64,000 nucleotides of DNA from DASXHY01 sp036272195 (lineage in GTDB: Bacteria > Verrucomicrobiota > Verrucomicrobiia > Limisphaerales > DASXHY01). The translations under genes and the position numbers were made by a program. Below are positions 1 to 8,323 of the stretch, piece after piece. Position 1 is the first letter of the stretch. Each line of letters starts with the position of its first letter. The stretch is taken from assembly GCA_036272195.1 (NCBI GenBank), contig DATAZE010000060.1, forward strand, positions 1-64,000, in the 5' to 3' direction. The notes below the pieces were generated by a model. The model saw only the letters and a program-made list of their open reading frames with translations. It was not told where the DNA came from and did no database searches.

Positions 1-1338
1 ATTTTTGAGGCGAGGGTTGGAGGGGTCTTTCGAATACACCTTGAAGAAGAGGCTTTCCATTTCGGACGTTTTTCCCTGGGCATAAAGCTGCATCGCGAGT
101 TGGTCCACGGCCCAGTTCTCCCCGGGGAATTCATCGACGATTTCGGCCAGCACGTCCGATTTTTCGGCGGACCAGCCCCACGCGCCAATGATGTCCGCCA
201 GACGCGACAACCGCTCCAATCGATGTGCCGACAACCGGAGCGCCCGATGCCAGGAAACATCGGCAGCGGCGTTTTGAGACAGGGAGCGCTCGGCGAGGGA
301 TTGCAGCGCGAACTTGTAATAATTCGCCTCGCCCCAGTCCTGTTTGGGCACGTCGGCAAGAATCCCGTTCCAATCCTTGACGGCGATTTGGCAATCGGAC
401 ATGACGAGCGGAACCGGCAGGTTGGTCTGGATTTGCGGCGGCAGGCTGGCCATCCAGTGCAAGGCATTGGTGGGGCCGTCGATCACGACTTTCCAGCGCC
501 CGAGCGCGAACGCCTGATCGGCGGAGGTTTGCGAGATTTTTTCGAGCGAGCCGAGCCACGCGGCGTATTCCGAGCTTTGGTTTTGGTGGAGCAATTCCAG
601 GTAGCCAATCTTATCGGCGGGTGTGGCGGCGGGATCTTTTGCCAACTGCGAAGAATAAACAGCTGCCTGGCGGAAGGATTTGTGAAGAGTTGCTTCGGTA
701 AGCAATTCGTGCAGCGCGCTCGAACGGAGCGCGGTGTTGGTGGCGAGTTGCTCGAGGGCCGCGTGCGCGGCCTGCGCGACGGCCTGGTTGGTCGAGACTA
801 ACCGGATGGTGGCGAGGTTCATCTGGATGGCGGGATTTTCCGGTTCCAGATGTTCTGCTGCCAGGTAATGCTGCTCGGCTTCTTCTGAGTGATGGCTGCT
901 CCAGGCGAAGGCTCCCATCAGCTTGTGATAGCGGGCGGTGTTTTTGGATTTTTCGTCGAGGCCGCTCAACGCTTCGGTGGCGGTGGCGGGATCGTTGGCC
1001 CGGACCGCCAAGTCAGCCCAGAGGAAGCGCTTGTCCATATTGGCGGAATCAAGTTTGGCGGCGCGCATCCGCCAGTTCAAGGCGGCGGGAGCCTCAGCGG
1101 CTTCCAGCAGGCTGGCCATCGTGTCGCTGGCGTCCGCGCTGACGGGGTTCAATTCCAAGGCCCGTTGCAGGGACAGGCTGGCATTGTGAAAATCTTTGGC
1201 GGCCAGATATTGCCTGGCCTGGGAAACGAGCCGCCGCTCCATGGACTTTTTGTAGGCCTTGCGCCCGAACCAGCCGGCGCCGGCCACGACCGCCATGACT
1301 GCAACGAAGATCAGGATTTTTTTCAGGAAACTATTCAT
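1..1338 (-). CDS. TPR-repeat protein with N-terminal membrane anchor (3' end outside window)
   Basis: The reverse strand is open without a stop from the ATG at 1338 to the left edge (446 codons), so the protein is truncated here. It opens with a single hydrophobic segment (MNSFLKKILIFVAVMAVVAG) followed by a basic stretch, which fits a signal anchor. The rest is alpha-helical and rich in Ala/Leu with repeats of TPR character, for example QYLAAKDFHNASLSLQRALE near residues 45-65 and HYLAAEHLEPENPAIQMNLA near residues 165-185. TPR proteins act as scaffolds. A role beside the exosortase, like the TPR partners (PrsT type) of other PEP-CTERM/EPS loci, is inference from position only. It is divergent from the PEP-CTERM gene at 1523. 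Long plus-strand frames over this gene are antisense shadows. Confidence 0.75.
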   Translation of the reverse strand, partial: MNSFLKKILIFVAVMAVVAGAGWFGRKAYKKSMERRLVSQARQYLAAKDFHNASLSLQRALELNPVSADASDTMASLLEAAEAPAALNWRMRAAKLDSANMDKRFLWADLAVRANDPATATEALSGLDEKSKNTARYHKLMGAFAWSSHHSEEAEQHYLAAEHLEPENPAIQMNLATIRLVSTNQAVAQAAHAALEQLATNTALRSSALHELLTEATLHKSFRQAAVYSSQLAKDPAATPADKIGYLELLHQNQSSEYAAWLGSLEKISQTSADQAFALGRWKVVIDGPTNALHWMASLPPQIQTNLPVPLVMSDCQIAVKDWNGILADVPKQDWGEANYYKFALQSLAERSLSQNAAADVSWHRALRLSAHRLERLSRLADIIGAWGWSAEKSDVLAEIVDEFPGENWAVDQLAMQLYAQGKTSEMESLFFKVYSKDPSNPRLKN

Positions 1339-1522
1339 AGGTCTGCAACCCGGCAATCCTAGCAGTTCGACCCGCCGGAAAAGTGACATTCGGGCAACGA
1401 ATGGCTGACGATGAGATACAGGTTGCGATTTTTAAATTTCCGCACTGGATGAATGTCGTCTCTCTGCAGGTGGTGTCCGAAACAAGGCAGCGCTACCGCG
1501 GCGCTAATGCCACACTCTGCCA

Positions 1523-2317
1523 ATGACATTGACCGGCCATTTTGAACGCGTGCGACGAGGAGACGTCGTGGGAGGGATTTGGCACGGTCGTCGGGCCGAG
1601 TTGGCAAGCGGCTGGAAATTTTTTATCGCCGTGCTGTTGTGTTGTTGCGGCAATGGGGCGGGCGCGGCCATGTCCACCATCACGGAGACGGTTTCACTGA
1701 CACCGGAGTTGACGGATTATTCCGATGCGCCGGTCGCGTTTCAAAAATTTGATGCGAGCCTCGGAAGACTTTGTTCGGTTGAAATTATTCTGCAAGGCAC
1801 CGGTGAGTTGACGCAGCAATATGAGAACACTTCGAAGCGTGCGGCTTCAAAGCAATTTCACCAGAGCCTTGAGTTGTTGTTGACCTTGCCGGACGCTCGT
1901 CATCCATTTCTGAAGGCGCGCCAGAACGAGAATCATAATTACCGGGCTGATGCTTTTGACGGGGATGTTGATTTTGGCGGGGCGTCGGGGGATGCGAGCA
2001 CTTACGCGGTGGCCGGTGAGGATCGAACGCGGCTGACGTCCAGGCAACGGCTCGGCTTCTTCACCGGCTCCGGGTTGGCGGATCTTTTTCTTTCTACACG
2101 GACGCGATTCAATGGCCGCGCCAACGCAAAATCGATCCGGGAAGCGCAGGTACTGGCGGGCGCGGATATTACAATCGTTTACAATTACGTTCCGGTCTCG
2201 CCGCCGGTTTTGGTTTCGGTGCCGGAACCGGATGGGTATGCAGTCGGAACGGGATTAGTCGGGCTCGTGGCCGCGATGGCATGGCCGTTACGGAAATCCT
2301 TTGGGAGCTGTAGATAA
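1523..2317 (+). CDS. Choice-of-anchor E domain protein with PEP-CTERM tail
   Basis: This is an exported surface protein. A hydrophobic signal sequence (WKFFIAVLLCCCGNGAGAA) precedes a region starting ITETVSL that resembles the choice-of-anchor E family: the pattern in which a beta-rich domain follows the phrase FQKFDASLGRL. The C-terminus reads VPEPDGYAVGTGLVGLVAA, then a second hydrophobic run and an Arg/Lys end, which is the PEP-CTERM sorting arrangement. The ATG at 1523 would put about 30 charged residues before the signal core, so a TTG at 1601 is an attractive alternative start. It is adjacent to, and convergent with, the exosortase gene, its likely processing enzyme. Function of the domain is unknown. 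Confidence 0.72.
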   Translation: MTLTGHFERVRRGDVVGGIWHGRRAELASGWKFFIAVLLCCCGNGAGAAMSTITETVSLTPELTDYSDAPVAFQKFDASLGRLCSVEIILQGTGELTQQYENTSKRAASKQFHQSLELLLTLPDARHPFLKARQNENHNYRADAFDGDVDFGGASGDASTYAVAGEDRTRLTSRQRLGFFTGSGLADLFLSTRTRFNGRANAKSIREAQVLAGADITIVYNYVPVSPPVLVSVPEPDGYAVGTGLVGLVAAMAWPLRKSFGSCR

Positions 2318-2357
2318 TAAAAAAGCGGCCGTCTGGAAAAGACGGCCGCTTTTTTTG
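2318..2357. terminator. Bidirectional intrinsic terminator
   Basis: A perfect 10-bp stem (AGCGGCCGTC at 2324-2333 pairing with GACGGCCGCT at 2341-2350) has a 7-base loop, a run of A on its left and a run of seven T on its right. It therefore has a U-tract in both directions. It lies between two convergent genes, the PEP-CTERM protein (+) and the exosortase (-), and could end both transcripts. Confidence 0.9.
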
Positions 2358-2428
2358 CGGAATGTTTTTTTGAATCGCGTGAGCCGGATGAAGCGGGTGA
2401 CTGGAAAGCCTGCGCTACGTAGCGGCGT

Positions 2429-4033
2429 TTACCCCGAACTTTTCCGGATCAATGCTGGCGCTTGCGAACGCAACAAGGCGATGGCTTCTTCCTGTGTTTC
2501 CGGCCCGTAAATCACTATCTCGAGAACTTTTTGCCCCAGATTTCTTTCGCCGGTCAAGGCTGCCTGAATGCGTCCGGTGCGGGAGGCGTCGTCGCGTGAG
2601 CCGGCGTCTGCCGAGGCGATTTTATCCGGCCACAGGCAATAAAATACATGCAGCAATCGGTCCCGGCTTTCAAAACTTTGATAGTGAAAAGGAATATCAA
2701 ATCCATCCGCGGTGACGGGGACGTGGCCGAAATCGCCAGCTAATTTTGCGCCGGCAGCGGGAAAACAAATGTCAGGCCGATGGCCTTTGGCTAGTTGCGC
2801 GGAATTTTTTCCGGGATCCCAATTCAAAACAAAAGCGCTCCAATCATTGCCGAGGTCGTCCTGCCACGAGGCGGATTCGGTGTGGTTGCAACGGAGGATG
2901 ATCCTGGAATTTTCCGGCAGCTCGGTTTTCTTGAAATGCGAAGCAGTATCTGGCCAGGCCACCGACCAGTTGACATTGGCGACGAGATTTTTTTCGTGAC
3001 TGCGATACCATAATTCCGTCGCGATTTCGGTGGTGGCGATCCAGAGCAACATCGCCACGCCCACCCAGCGCGGGAGTGACGGAAACAGAAATCTGGGGGA
3101 CGCAGCGGGCTCGCTTATCTTTTCTTTTGGCCGCATCCAATAACTCAGTCCCAACAGTCCGGGCAACACGATGAGCATGATTAAAATTCCGGCGGTGTCG
3201 TGCCAGGCTTGCATCTGGGGGATGCCGCGCCGGGCGGCGGCCCATACTAAAAATGTGGTGCGGACGAGATTCGCCGGCAGCACAAAGAGCATCGAGGCCC
3301 CCAGCAGTTCCGTGCGGCGTTTCCAGGACCAACGATTCATTTCGCCGAGGAAAAGGGAAAGCATAAGCGAGGATTGCAAGGAACGAACCCCGCTGCAGGC
3401 TTCGTCAATGCCCACCAATCCGGCACTGACTTCGATAAGGTTTCCGTGCTGGACGGCGGGAATGCCGAGACAGTTGACGACGGACACGGTCATTCCCGCC
3501 ACGAGCCGCATCAGGTTTTGAATCGCGGCCTGTTCGAGGTTCATGGGCCACGGAAGCGCAATGAGCATGAAGAGAAGCGGCGGCGCGAAATAGCGCACCC
3601 AGCGCGTTCCACCGAGCCAGCCGAGCAGGCAAAGGGTGACGCCCAGGACATCCAGCCCGCTGATCCAATAGAGCAACCGCCATTCGGGATTGGCTTCGAA
3701 GAGCACTCGCAGCGGCAGGGCGAGGAGAAGCAAACCGCCGGCGATCAGCCCGGCGACCCAGGCGTTGCCGGGCGTCGGTTCCGGTCGACCCGGCCAGCGC
3801 CGCCAAAACAAAATGAGACCCAGCAAGGGGACAACGTAGCCATAACTATATTGAGGGTTTACCTGCCATTCGCTTCGAATTTGATTGAAGAACAATAACC
3901 AATAGGCAACGAGCGCCGCGATGGCGAGCGGCCAGCCCGAGCAAAAACCGATCAACAGCGACAGCGTGCCCGTGCGGTGTTCGACGGAGTGCAACGGCTT
4001 GGCAAGATATTCCGGGGAGGAAGGGGGTTGCAT
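2429..4033 (-). CDS. Exosortase with fused EpsI-like C-terminal domain
   Basis: This is an integral inner-membrane transpeptidase-like enzyme that recognises PEP-CTERM tails. Residues about 30-300 form eight or so membrane helices and carry the family's catalytic triad: Cys213 in DEACSGVRS, Arg258 in ANLVRTTFLV and His278 in AWHDTAGI. Residues about 330-534 form a soluble domain like EpsI, which in many exosortase systems is a separate gene; here both are one polypeptide. The gene ends the EPS gene series, separated from the WecG-type glycosyltransferase by a REP-like palindrome that reaches to within 20 bases of its start. Its candidate substrates in the window are the proteins at 1523-2317 and 37509-38195. 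The exact exosortase subclass cannot be assigned by eye. Confidence 0.93.
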   Translation of the reverse strand: MQPPSSPEYLAKPLHSVEHRTGTLSLLIGFCSGWPLAIAALVAYWLLFFNQIRSEWQVNPQYSYGYVVPLLGLILFWRRWPGRPEPTPGNAWVAGLIAGGLLLLALPLRVLFEANPEWRLLYWISGLDVLGVTLCLLGWLGGTRWVRYFAPPLLFMLIALPWPMNLEQAAIQNLMRLVAGMTVSVVNCLGIPAVQHGNLIEVSAGLVGIDEACSGVRSLQSSLMLSLFLGEMNRWSWKRRTELLGASMLFVLPANLVRTTFLVWAAARRGIPQMQAWHDTAGILIMLIVLPGLLGLSYWMRPKEKISEPAASPRFLFPSLPRWVGVAMLLWIATTEIATELWYRSHEKNLVANVNWSVAWPDTASHFKKTELPENSRIILRCNHTESASWQDDLGNDWSAFVLNWDPGKNSAQLAKGHRPDICFPAAGAKLAGDFGHVPVTADGFDIPFHYQSFESRDRLLHVFYCLWPDKIASADAGSRDDASRTGRIQAALTGERNLGQKVLEIVIYGPETQEEAIALLRSQAPALIRKSSG

Positions 4034-4052
4034 GGGGTGAATAAAAGTGTGC

Positions 4053-4130
4053 TAGTGGCACGGGCGTCTCGCCCGTGCGTTTCTTATTACAAAAAGCGGG
4101 AGCCACACGGGCGAGACGCCCGTGCCACTA
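4053..4130. repeat. REP-like palindrome, copy 1 (long loop)
   Basis: Arms of 25 bases (4053-4077 and 4106-4130, beginning TAGTGGCACGGGCGTCTCGC) are exact reverse complements around a 28-base spacer. The same arm recurs at 21277, 52506 and 60898. The element fills the gap between the exosortase start and the upstream glycosyltransferase stop. It is non-coding; frames read through it give the recurring peptide HGRDARAT. Confidence 0.9.
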
Positions 4131-4145
4131 AAGGCGGTGCACTTT

Positions 4146-4991
4146 TCAACCCGGCAATTGATCGCGGTAACGCCACAGCATCAACGCCAGTCGGAACGCC
4201 TTGGCGTAGCGCGGGACAAAGCGGCTCGGGTCGGAAGCGCATCGGAAAAGCCAACCGAGCCGGTAGTGGTCGGCCCAGTCGGGAATCGAGGTTTGGTCCC
4301 CGCTCAGAAAAGCGATCGCAGCCCCGGTGCAGTGAATTCCAGGCTGAAAATCACAATGGCGTTTCAGGAATAACCCGAGTCTTTCCTGCACCCCACCGCC
4401 TACGGCGATGACGACATGCGCGGGTCGCCGATCATTGATGAGCTTGAGCAATTTTTCATCGTAAATGGATCCCGCCGGGTATTTGGGTGCGACGTAGCAA
4501 TCGTCTTCCTCCAGCGGCAGCCCGCGCCCGCGAAGCCAGTGAAGGTTGCGGCGCATGGACGGTTTCGAAGGCATCACCCAGAAAGTGGCGCCGGGTTCCC
4601 CGAGTTCGGTCTGTGACAAAAGGAGTTTCAAATATTCCAAACCGGAAACGCGGCAAATGGTGTCCGGCAGAAGCGCGTTCCAGATCATGACCATGAATCC
4701 GCTGTCGGTGATGGCCAGGTCGGATTCCAACAAGGCATCGCGGTAATGGGTGTCGCGATTGATATCGAGCAGCGACGGCGCGGCGGGCGCGACGACGAGG
4801 CCGCCTTTCATGCCGGCCTTGACGGCTTGCACGGCGTTGCCGACGAAAAACTGGATTCCCAAAATCTTTCGGTAATGACTCGCGGGCTGAAATTTTCGGG
4901 CGGACATGGCGGCTTCCCTTTCTTGGATTGGATATTTATCGAGCGACAGCGCCTGGCGGTCGCTGTGGGCAGTGGGCAAATTGGTGATCAT
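4146..4991 (-). CDS. WecG/TagA/CpsF family glycosyltransferase
   Basis: A 281-residue protein of the GT26 family, whose members add a sugar (for example ManNAc) to a lipid-linked acceptor at the cytoplasmic face. Recognisable parts are LGIQFFVGNAVQAV near residue 45, the ITDSGFMVMIWNAL segment near 95, and the C-terminal GGGVQERLGLF ... GAAIAFLSGDQ ... GWLFRCASDPSRFVPRY stretch typical of the family. The start at 4991 has a GAAAGG Shine-Dalgarno sequence about 10 bases upstream; an internal Met29 is a weaker alternative. It follows the WcaF-type acetyltransferase at 49 bases and belongs to the same EPS operon. The sugar it transfers cannot be read from sequence. Confidence 0.88.
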   Translation of the reverse strand: MITNLPTAHSDRQALSLDKYPIQEREAAMSARKFQPASHYRKILGIQFFVGNAVQAVKAGMKGGLVVAPAAPSLLDINRDTHYRDALLESDLAITDSGFMVMIWNALLPDTICRVSGLEYLKLLLSQTELGEPGATFWVMPSKPSMRRNLHWLRGRGLPLEEDDCYVAPKYPAGSIYDEKLLKLINDRRPAHVVIAVGGGVQERLGLFLKRHCDFQPGIHCTGAAIAFLSGDQTSIPDWADHYRLGWLFRCASDPSRFVPRYAKAFRLALMLWRYRDQLPG

Positions 4992-5040
4992 AAATTTTTT
5001 ACCTTTCTGGATTTTTTGAGGAACCGTACTGGCTGAGAAA

Positions 5041-5634
5041 TCAAACCCACCGGCTGCGGGTGGCGGTGCAGGGATTTCCGGCGCACACCGCGCCCGGAGG
5101 CTGGCTTTTGGTCACGACTGAGCCGGCGGCGATGACTGCCTCCGAGCCAATGGTGACGCCCGGCGACACGAAGACCTGGGCGCCGACCCACGCGCCATCT
5201 TCAATCGTGATTGGCTGGTTGCGATAGGGCATGGAGGGCTGCCGATAATTGTGATTGCCGGTGCAAAGAAACGCGCGTTGAGAAATGCAGCATTGGTCGC
5301 CGATGGTAATGGCTTCGAAATTGAGCAGGAAAACTTCCTCGCCGATCCACGTGTGATCGCCAACGGCCAGTTTCCAGGGGAAGTGAATATTGACGCGGGG
5401 TTTGATGACTACACCTTTGCCGATGCGCGCGCCGAAACTGCGCAGAACGCTTCGCTTGATACTCGAGGGCACCGGCAGGGGTGTGAGGAACAGCAGGCAT
5501 TTGCAAAGATACCAACACGCTTCAATCCAGAGCGGACGTCCGCGATCCAGGCCGAGTCGCGCGTCGAACAGATCGTTGCGAACGCGCAACATCTGCTCTC
5601 GCGAGGCAGGGGCGGTATGGGGAGAGGCGATCAT
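5041..5634 (-). CDS. WcaF-like left-handed beta-helix acetyltransferase
   Basis: A 197-residue putative colanic-acid-type O-acetyltransferase, predicted to add acetyl groups to sugars of the exopolysaccharide repeat unit in the cytoplasm. From about residue 65 it shows hexapeptide turns (IGKGVVIKPRVNI, VGDHTWIGEEVFL, IEDGAWVGAQVFVSPGVTIG) and the catalytic-type histidine in CTGNHNY; the end AGSVVTKSQPPGAVCAGNPC is characteristic of the family. The frame stays open far upstream to 6084, but that part is antiphase to the preceding glycosyltransferase. The correct start is the ATG at 5634, which overlaps that gene's stop by four bases (ATGA), a sign of translational coupling. Confidence 0.9.
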   Translation of the reverse strand: MIASPHTAPASREQMLRVRNDLFDARLGLDRGRPLWIEACWYLCKCLLFLTPLPVPSSIKRSVLRSFGARIGKGVVIKPRVNIHFPWKLAVGDHTWIGEEVFLLNFEAITIGDQCCISQRAFLCTGNHNYRQPSMPYRNQPITIEDGAWVGAQVFVSPGVTIGSEAVIAAGSVVTKSQPPGAVCAGNPCTATRSRWV

Positions 5635-6779
5635 TGGTTGCAATAATTCGCGCAGGCCTGGAGCAGGTGACGGCAGACGCTTTCCCAGGTGTAATCGCGC
5701 TCGAGTAATTTGCGCCCGGCCGCGCCACGCTGGTGCCGCTCGGTTTCGGAAGCGGTCACGGCTTCGCGCAAGGAGTCGGCAAGCGAGTCGAGATTGACGT
5801 CGCATTCCCATCCGCCGCCGTTTTGGAAGAGCTCGGGGAAATTGCACTCGCGCGTGGCCACCACCGGCACGGACGCGGCCATGGCTTCCAGGATGGCGCT
5901 GGTGAATCCTTCCGAGTAGGACGGCAGCACGAAAACATCGGCGGATTTGAGGAGCTTCACTTTTGACGCATGGGAAATTTTCCCAACGCGACGGACGGAA
6001 TCCTCCAACGCGAATTCGCGAATCAATCCATCCACCGTGGCTGCATAGCCGCCTTCGTCCGGGCCGGCGATGATGAGTTCCCATTCGCGTCGCTCGGCGG
6101 CAAGTTTCGCCCAGGCGGGGAGCAAGATATCCAGTCCTTTCTTGGGATGAAGCCGCGAGATGAACACGGCGCGGAAACGGCGTTGGTTCACGAGGTGCGG
6201 AACCAGCGGCGTTTCAATTTCATCGCCGCGCTGAAAAGGAACGTTGAAACTCGCGACGTCAAGGCCGACGGGAACGACGACTACCGGGCCGCGAATGCCT
6301 TGCGCGCGGATTTGGTCCGCTTCTTTGGTCGTGAGCGCGCGCCAGAGGCGGGCGTGTTGAAAATTGGCGTTCTCAAAGAGCCAGTGAACCAGCCGTTTTT
6401 TCCAGCGGGAGCGGTTCAATATCCACGGGTCGAGAAATCCGTGCGTGTGATAAACGAGCGGACGGCCTTGACGCCGGCACTCTGAGCCCAGCAGATAATT
6501 CGTGCCGACATAAAGGCCGTGCCCGTGAATGACATCTGCGGAGGCGACCAATTGTTTCGCGCGCTCGCGCAACGCGGGGGAGTAATAGAGAAAATCCGGT
6601 TTGATGCGGCGGAATTCGAGGACGGCTTCGGCTGGTTTCTGGGGCGCGTCGCTGTAGGTCGAGCAGAGTGTGGAGTCGACGCCCATACCGCGCAGTTGCC
6701 GATGCAACGCCACGGTGCTGAGGCCCATGCCGCCGCCGTTTAACGGTTCCAGTGCCTGGGTGAAATGGAGATGTTTCAT
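5631..6779 (-). CDS. GT4 family glycosyltransferase
   Basis: A 382-residue GT-B fold glycosyltransferase. The N-terminal half has the Gly-rich acceptor loop NGGGMGLSTVALHRQL and the C-terminal half carries the nucleotide-sugar signature: ISRLHPKKGLDILLPAW near 205 and the EX7E motif SEGFTSAILEAMAASVPVV near 305. Such enzymes add retaining linkages to polyprenyl-linked oligosaccharides. It overlaps both neighbours by four bases (6776-6779 upstream, 5631-5634 downstream), so it sits inside a tightly coupled operon. Donor and acceptor are not predictable. Confidence 0.92.
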   Translation of the reverse strand: MKHLHFTQALEPLNGGGMGLSTVALHRQLRGMGVDSTLCSTYSDAPQKPAEAVLEFRRIKPDFLYYSPALRERAKQLVASADVIHGHGLYVGTNYLLGSECRRQGRPLVYHTHGFLDPWILNRSRWKKRLVHWLFENANFQHARLWRALTTKEADQIRAQGIRGPVVVVPVGLDVASFNVPFQRGDEIETPLVPHLVNQRRFRAVFISRLHPKKGLDILLPAWAKLAAERREWELIIAGPDEGGYAATVDGLIREFALEDSVRRVGKISHASKVKLLKSADVFVLPSYSEGFTSAILEAMAASVPVVATRECNFPELFQNGGGWECDVNLDSLADSLREAVTASETERHQRGAAGRKLLERDYTWESVCRHLLQACANYCNQ

Positions 6780-8155
6780 TGGTTGGAAGGGTCGCAGGCC
6801 GAGGGGCGAGGGACGAGGGTCGGGGGTGTCGGAATTGCCATTTCGTCCGTGGTGAACCTAATATCCGAAGGGTTGCCGGTTGCCGCTCGGACTGCCGCGA
6901 GGGCGTTCCGTGCGAAATTGTCGCAGGAAAATTTTTCGATGATGACGCGGCTGCTCTGACCCATCCGGCGGCGAAGCTCAGGAGAGGATTCGAGCAATTC
7001 GAGGGCGTTGGCCAGGGATTGGGCGGAGCGGGGATTGAACACGAAACCGTTTTGGCGGATGCGCCCGGCCAGTTGCGCCAGGCAGATCCGCACATTTTCC
7101 GACCAGTGAAGCGGCGCGGCGAGACGGCCCGGCAACAGCAGGTTTTCGGCGCAGCCGGCGGTTTCGCTGACGACGACGGGCAATCCCGAGGCCATCGCTT
7201 CGTTGACAACGAGTCCCCATTCCTCCCACAAGCTGGGAAGCACGAAGGCGTCAGCGAGGGAGTAAAAAACGGGGTTGTCCTCAATTTGCCGGAAGCCGTA
7301 GAAATGCACACCGGGAGAATTTTCAGAAGCGCAGATTTTAGGTTCGGTGTTGGGACGTCCGCTGTTCGTTTTGTCGTGAACCGGGAGGCGCAATTCGCGG
7401 CAGAGTTTCCGCAAGGCGGCGTCCTCCTCGCCCGAGCCGACTATCACCAAGTGAGTGCGGGTTCCGGGGTTGGCGTTGAGAAACAGGCGATAGGCGCGGA
7501 TGAGAGTAACGAGGTTCTTTTTGGCTACGAAACGGCCGAGGCTTAAAAAATAATTTTCCGGCAGGTCGAACTGTGCGCGGATTTCCGAGGCGCGCGCGCG
7601 GATTTCATCGGCGCGCTTGGAAAAGTAGTCGTTGTCGACGGCGTCATAGCCGATAAAAATTTTCTCGCGCGAAAAACCGAACGAGGCGGCGTATCGTTTC
7701 TGCGGGTTGCCGCCCACGAGCGCGGAATCGAACAAGGCCATGAGCCGCCGCTTGGCGACGGTGGCCAATCCCTGCGCGCGCGAGGTGCCGGCGTGACTTT
7801 CGTTCATCATCACGGTGCGGATTCGCAAAGACTTGGCGGCGAGCAGCGCGGCGAGTGATTGGCGCGGGGCGTAGCCGGGCAGGATGCAAACGTCCACCGC
7901 AAGTTTCTTGAAGGTCCGGCGCGCGCGCAAAAACACTTTCCAGAACGAAAGATTCTCGAACACGGAATCCGGGCAAAGCGTGATCAATTCCTCCACACCC
8001 GTCGGGCGGCTCCAGGCGTAGACGGAGGTTTGATTCGCCATTTCGACCGCGTGCACTTTTGCCGAGCTGGCGAGTTTCCGTAACGCGGACATGCGCGCGA
8101 AATGGTAAGGGCCGTATTGCGCCCAGACGATGGCGAGATTTAAGGGAGCTGACAT
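6776..8155 (-). CDS. GT4 family glycosyltransferase
   Basis: A 459-residue GT-B glycosyltransferase. Donor-site landmarks are LSLGRFVAKKNLVTLIRAY near residue 215 and the EX7E motif EEWGLVVNEAMASGLPVVV near 345. The open frame begins at 8227, but those first 24 codons lie in a repeat element (CGCAAAGACGCAAAGG type); the ATG at 8155, giving MSAPLNLAIVWAQYGPYHF, matches the usual beginning of the family. A loop with many polar residues (around KTNSGRPNTEPKICASENS, about residue 285) looks like an insertion. It precedes the next GT4 gene with a four-base overlap. The repeat separates it from the Wzy-like gene upstream. Confidence 0.9.
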   Translation of the reverse strand: MSAPLNLAIVWAQYGPYHFARMSALRKLASSAKVHAVEMANQTSVYAWSRPTGVEELITLCPDSVFENLSFWKVFLRARRTFKKLAVDVCILPGYAPRQSLAALLAAKSLRIRTVMMNESHAGTSRAQGLATVAKRRLMALFDSALVGGNPQKRYAASFGFSREKIFIGYDAVDNDYFSKRADEIRARASEIRAQFDLPENYFLSLGRFVAKKNLVTLIRAYRLFLNANPGTRTHLVIVGSGEEDAALRKLCRELRLPVHDKTNSGRPNTEPKICASENSPGVHFYGFRQIEDNPVFYSLADAFVLPSLWEEWGLVVNEAMASGLPVVVSETAGCAENLLLPGRLAAPLHWSENVRICLAQLAGRIRQNGFVFNPRSAQSLANALELLESSPELRRRMGQSSRVIIEKFSCDNFARNALAAVRAATGNPSDIRFTTDEMAIPTPPTLVPRPSACDPSNQ

Positions 8156-8169
8156 GCGGGTCGGGAATT

Positions 8170-8323
8170 CAATGCAAAGAGGCAAAGACGCAAAGGGGGT
8201 GCGGCAAAAACCAGAATGGCCATGCAAAAAATCTGTCCGCTAAACAGTTTTCTAAAAGATGTCATCGAAAACATTTCAAAACCTTCGCGCCTTTGCGTTA
8301 AAAGTTTTCTGAATAGTTGCGGC
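8170..8323. repeat. CGCAAAGACGCAAAG-type inverted repeat element, copy 1
   Basis: The left end (about 8170-8196) reads AATGCAAAGAGGCAAAGACG and continues CAAAG; the right end (8284-8323) is the reverse complement of a sequence that also starts the copies at 21622 and 32890 (AACTATTCAGAAAACTTTTAACGC and onward, then the CGCAAAGG motif). It is MITE-like and non-coding. It stops exactly at the stop codon of the Wzy-like gene and reaches to 15 bases before the next gene's start, inside an otherwise compact operon. Confidence 0.75.

Noticed and set aside
4053..4077. TGGCAC in the REP arms as a sigma-54 promoter
   Set aside because: The expected TTGC(A/T) twelve-element does not follow at the right distance, and the sequence is explained as one arm of a palindrome found in four places.
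5635..6084. N-terminal extension of the WcaF-type acetyltransferase
   Set aside because: The extra 150 residues are Arg-rich antiphase translation of the glycosyltransferase upstream; the ATG at 5634 fits the family and gives an ATGA overlap.
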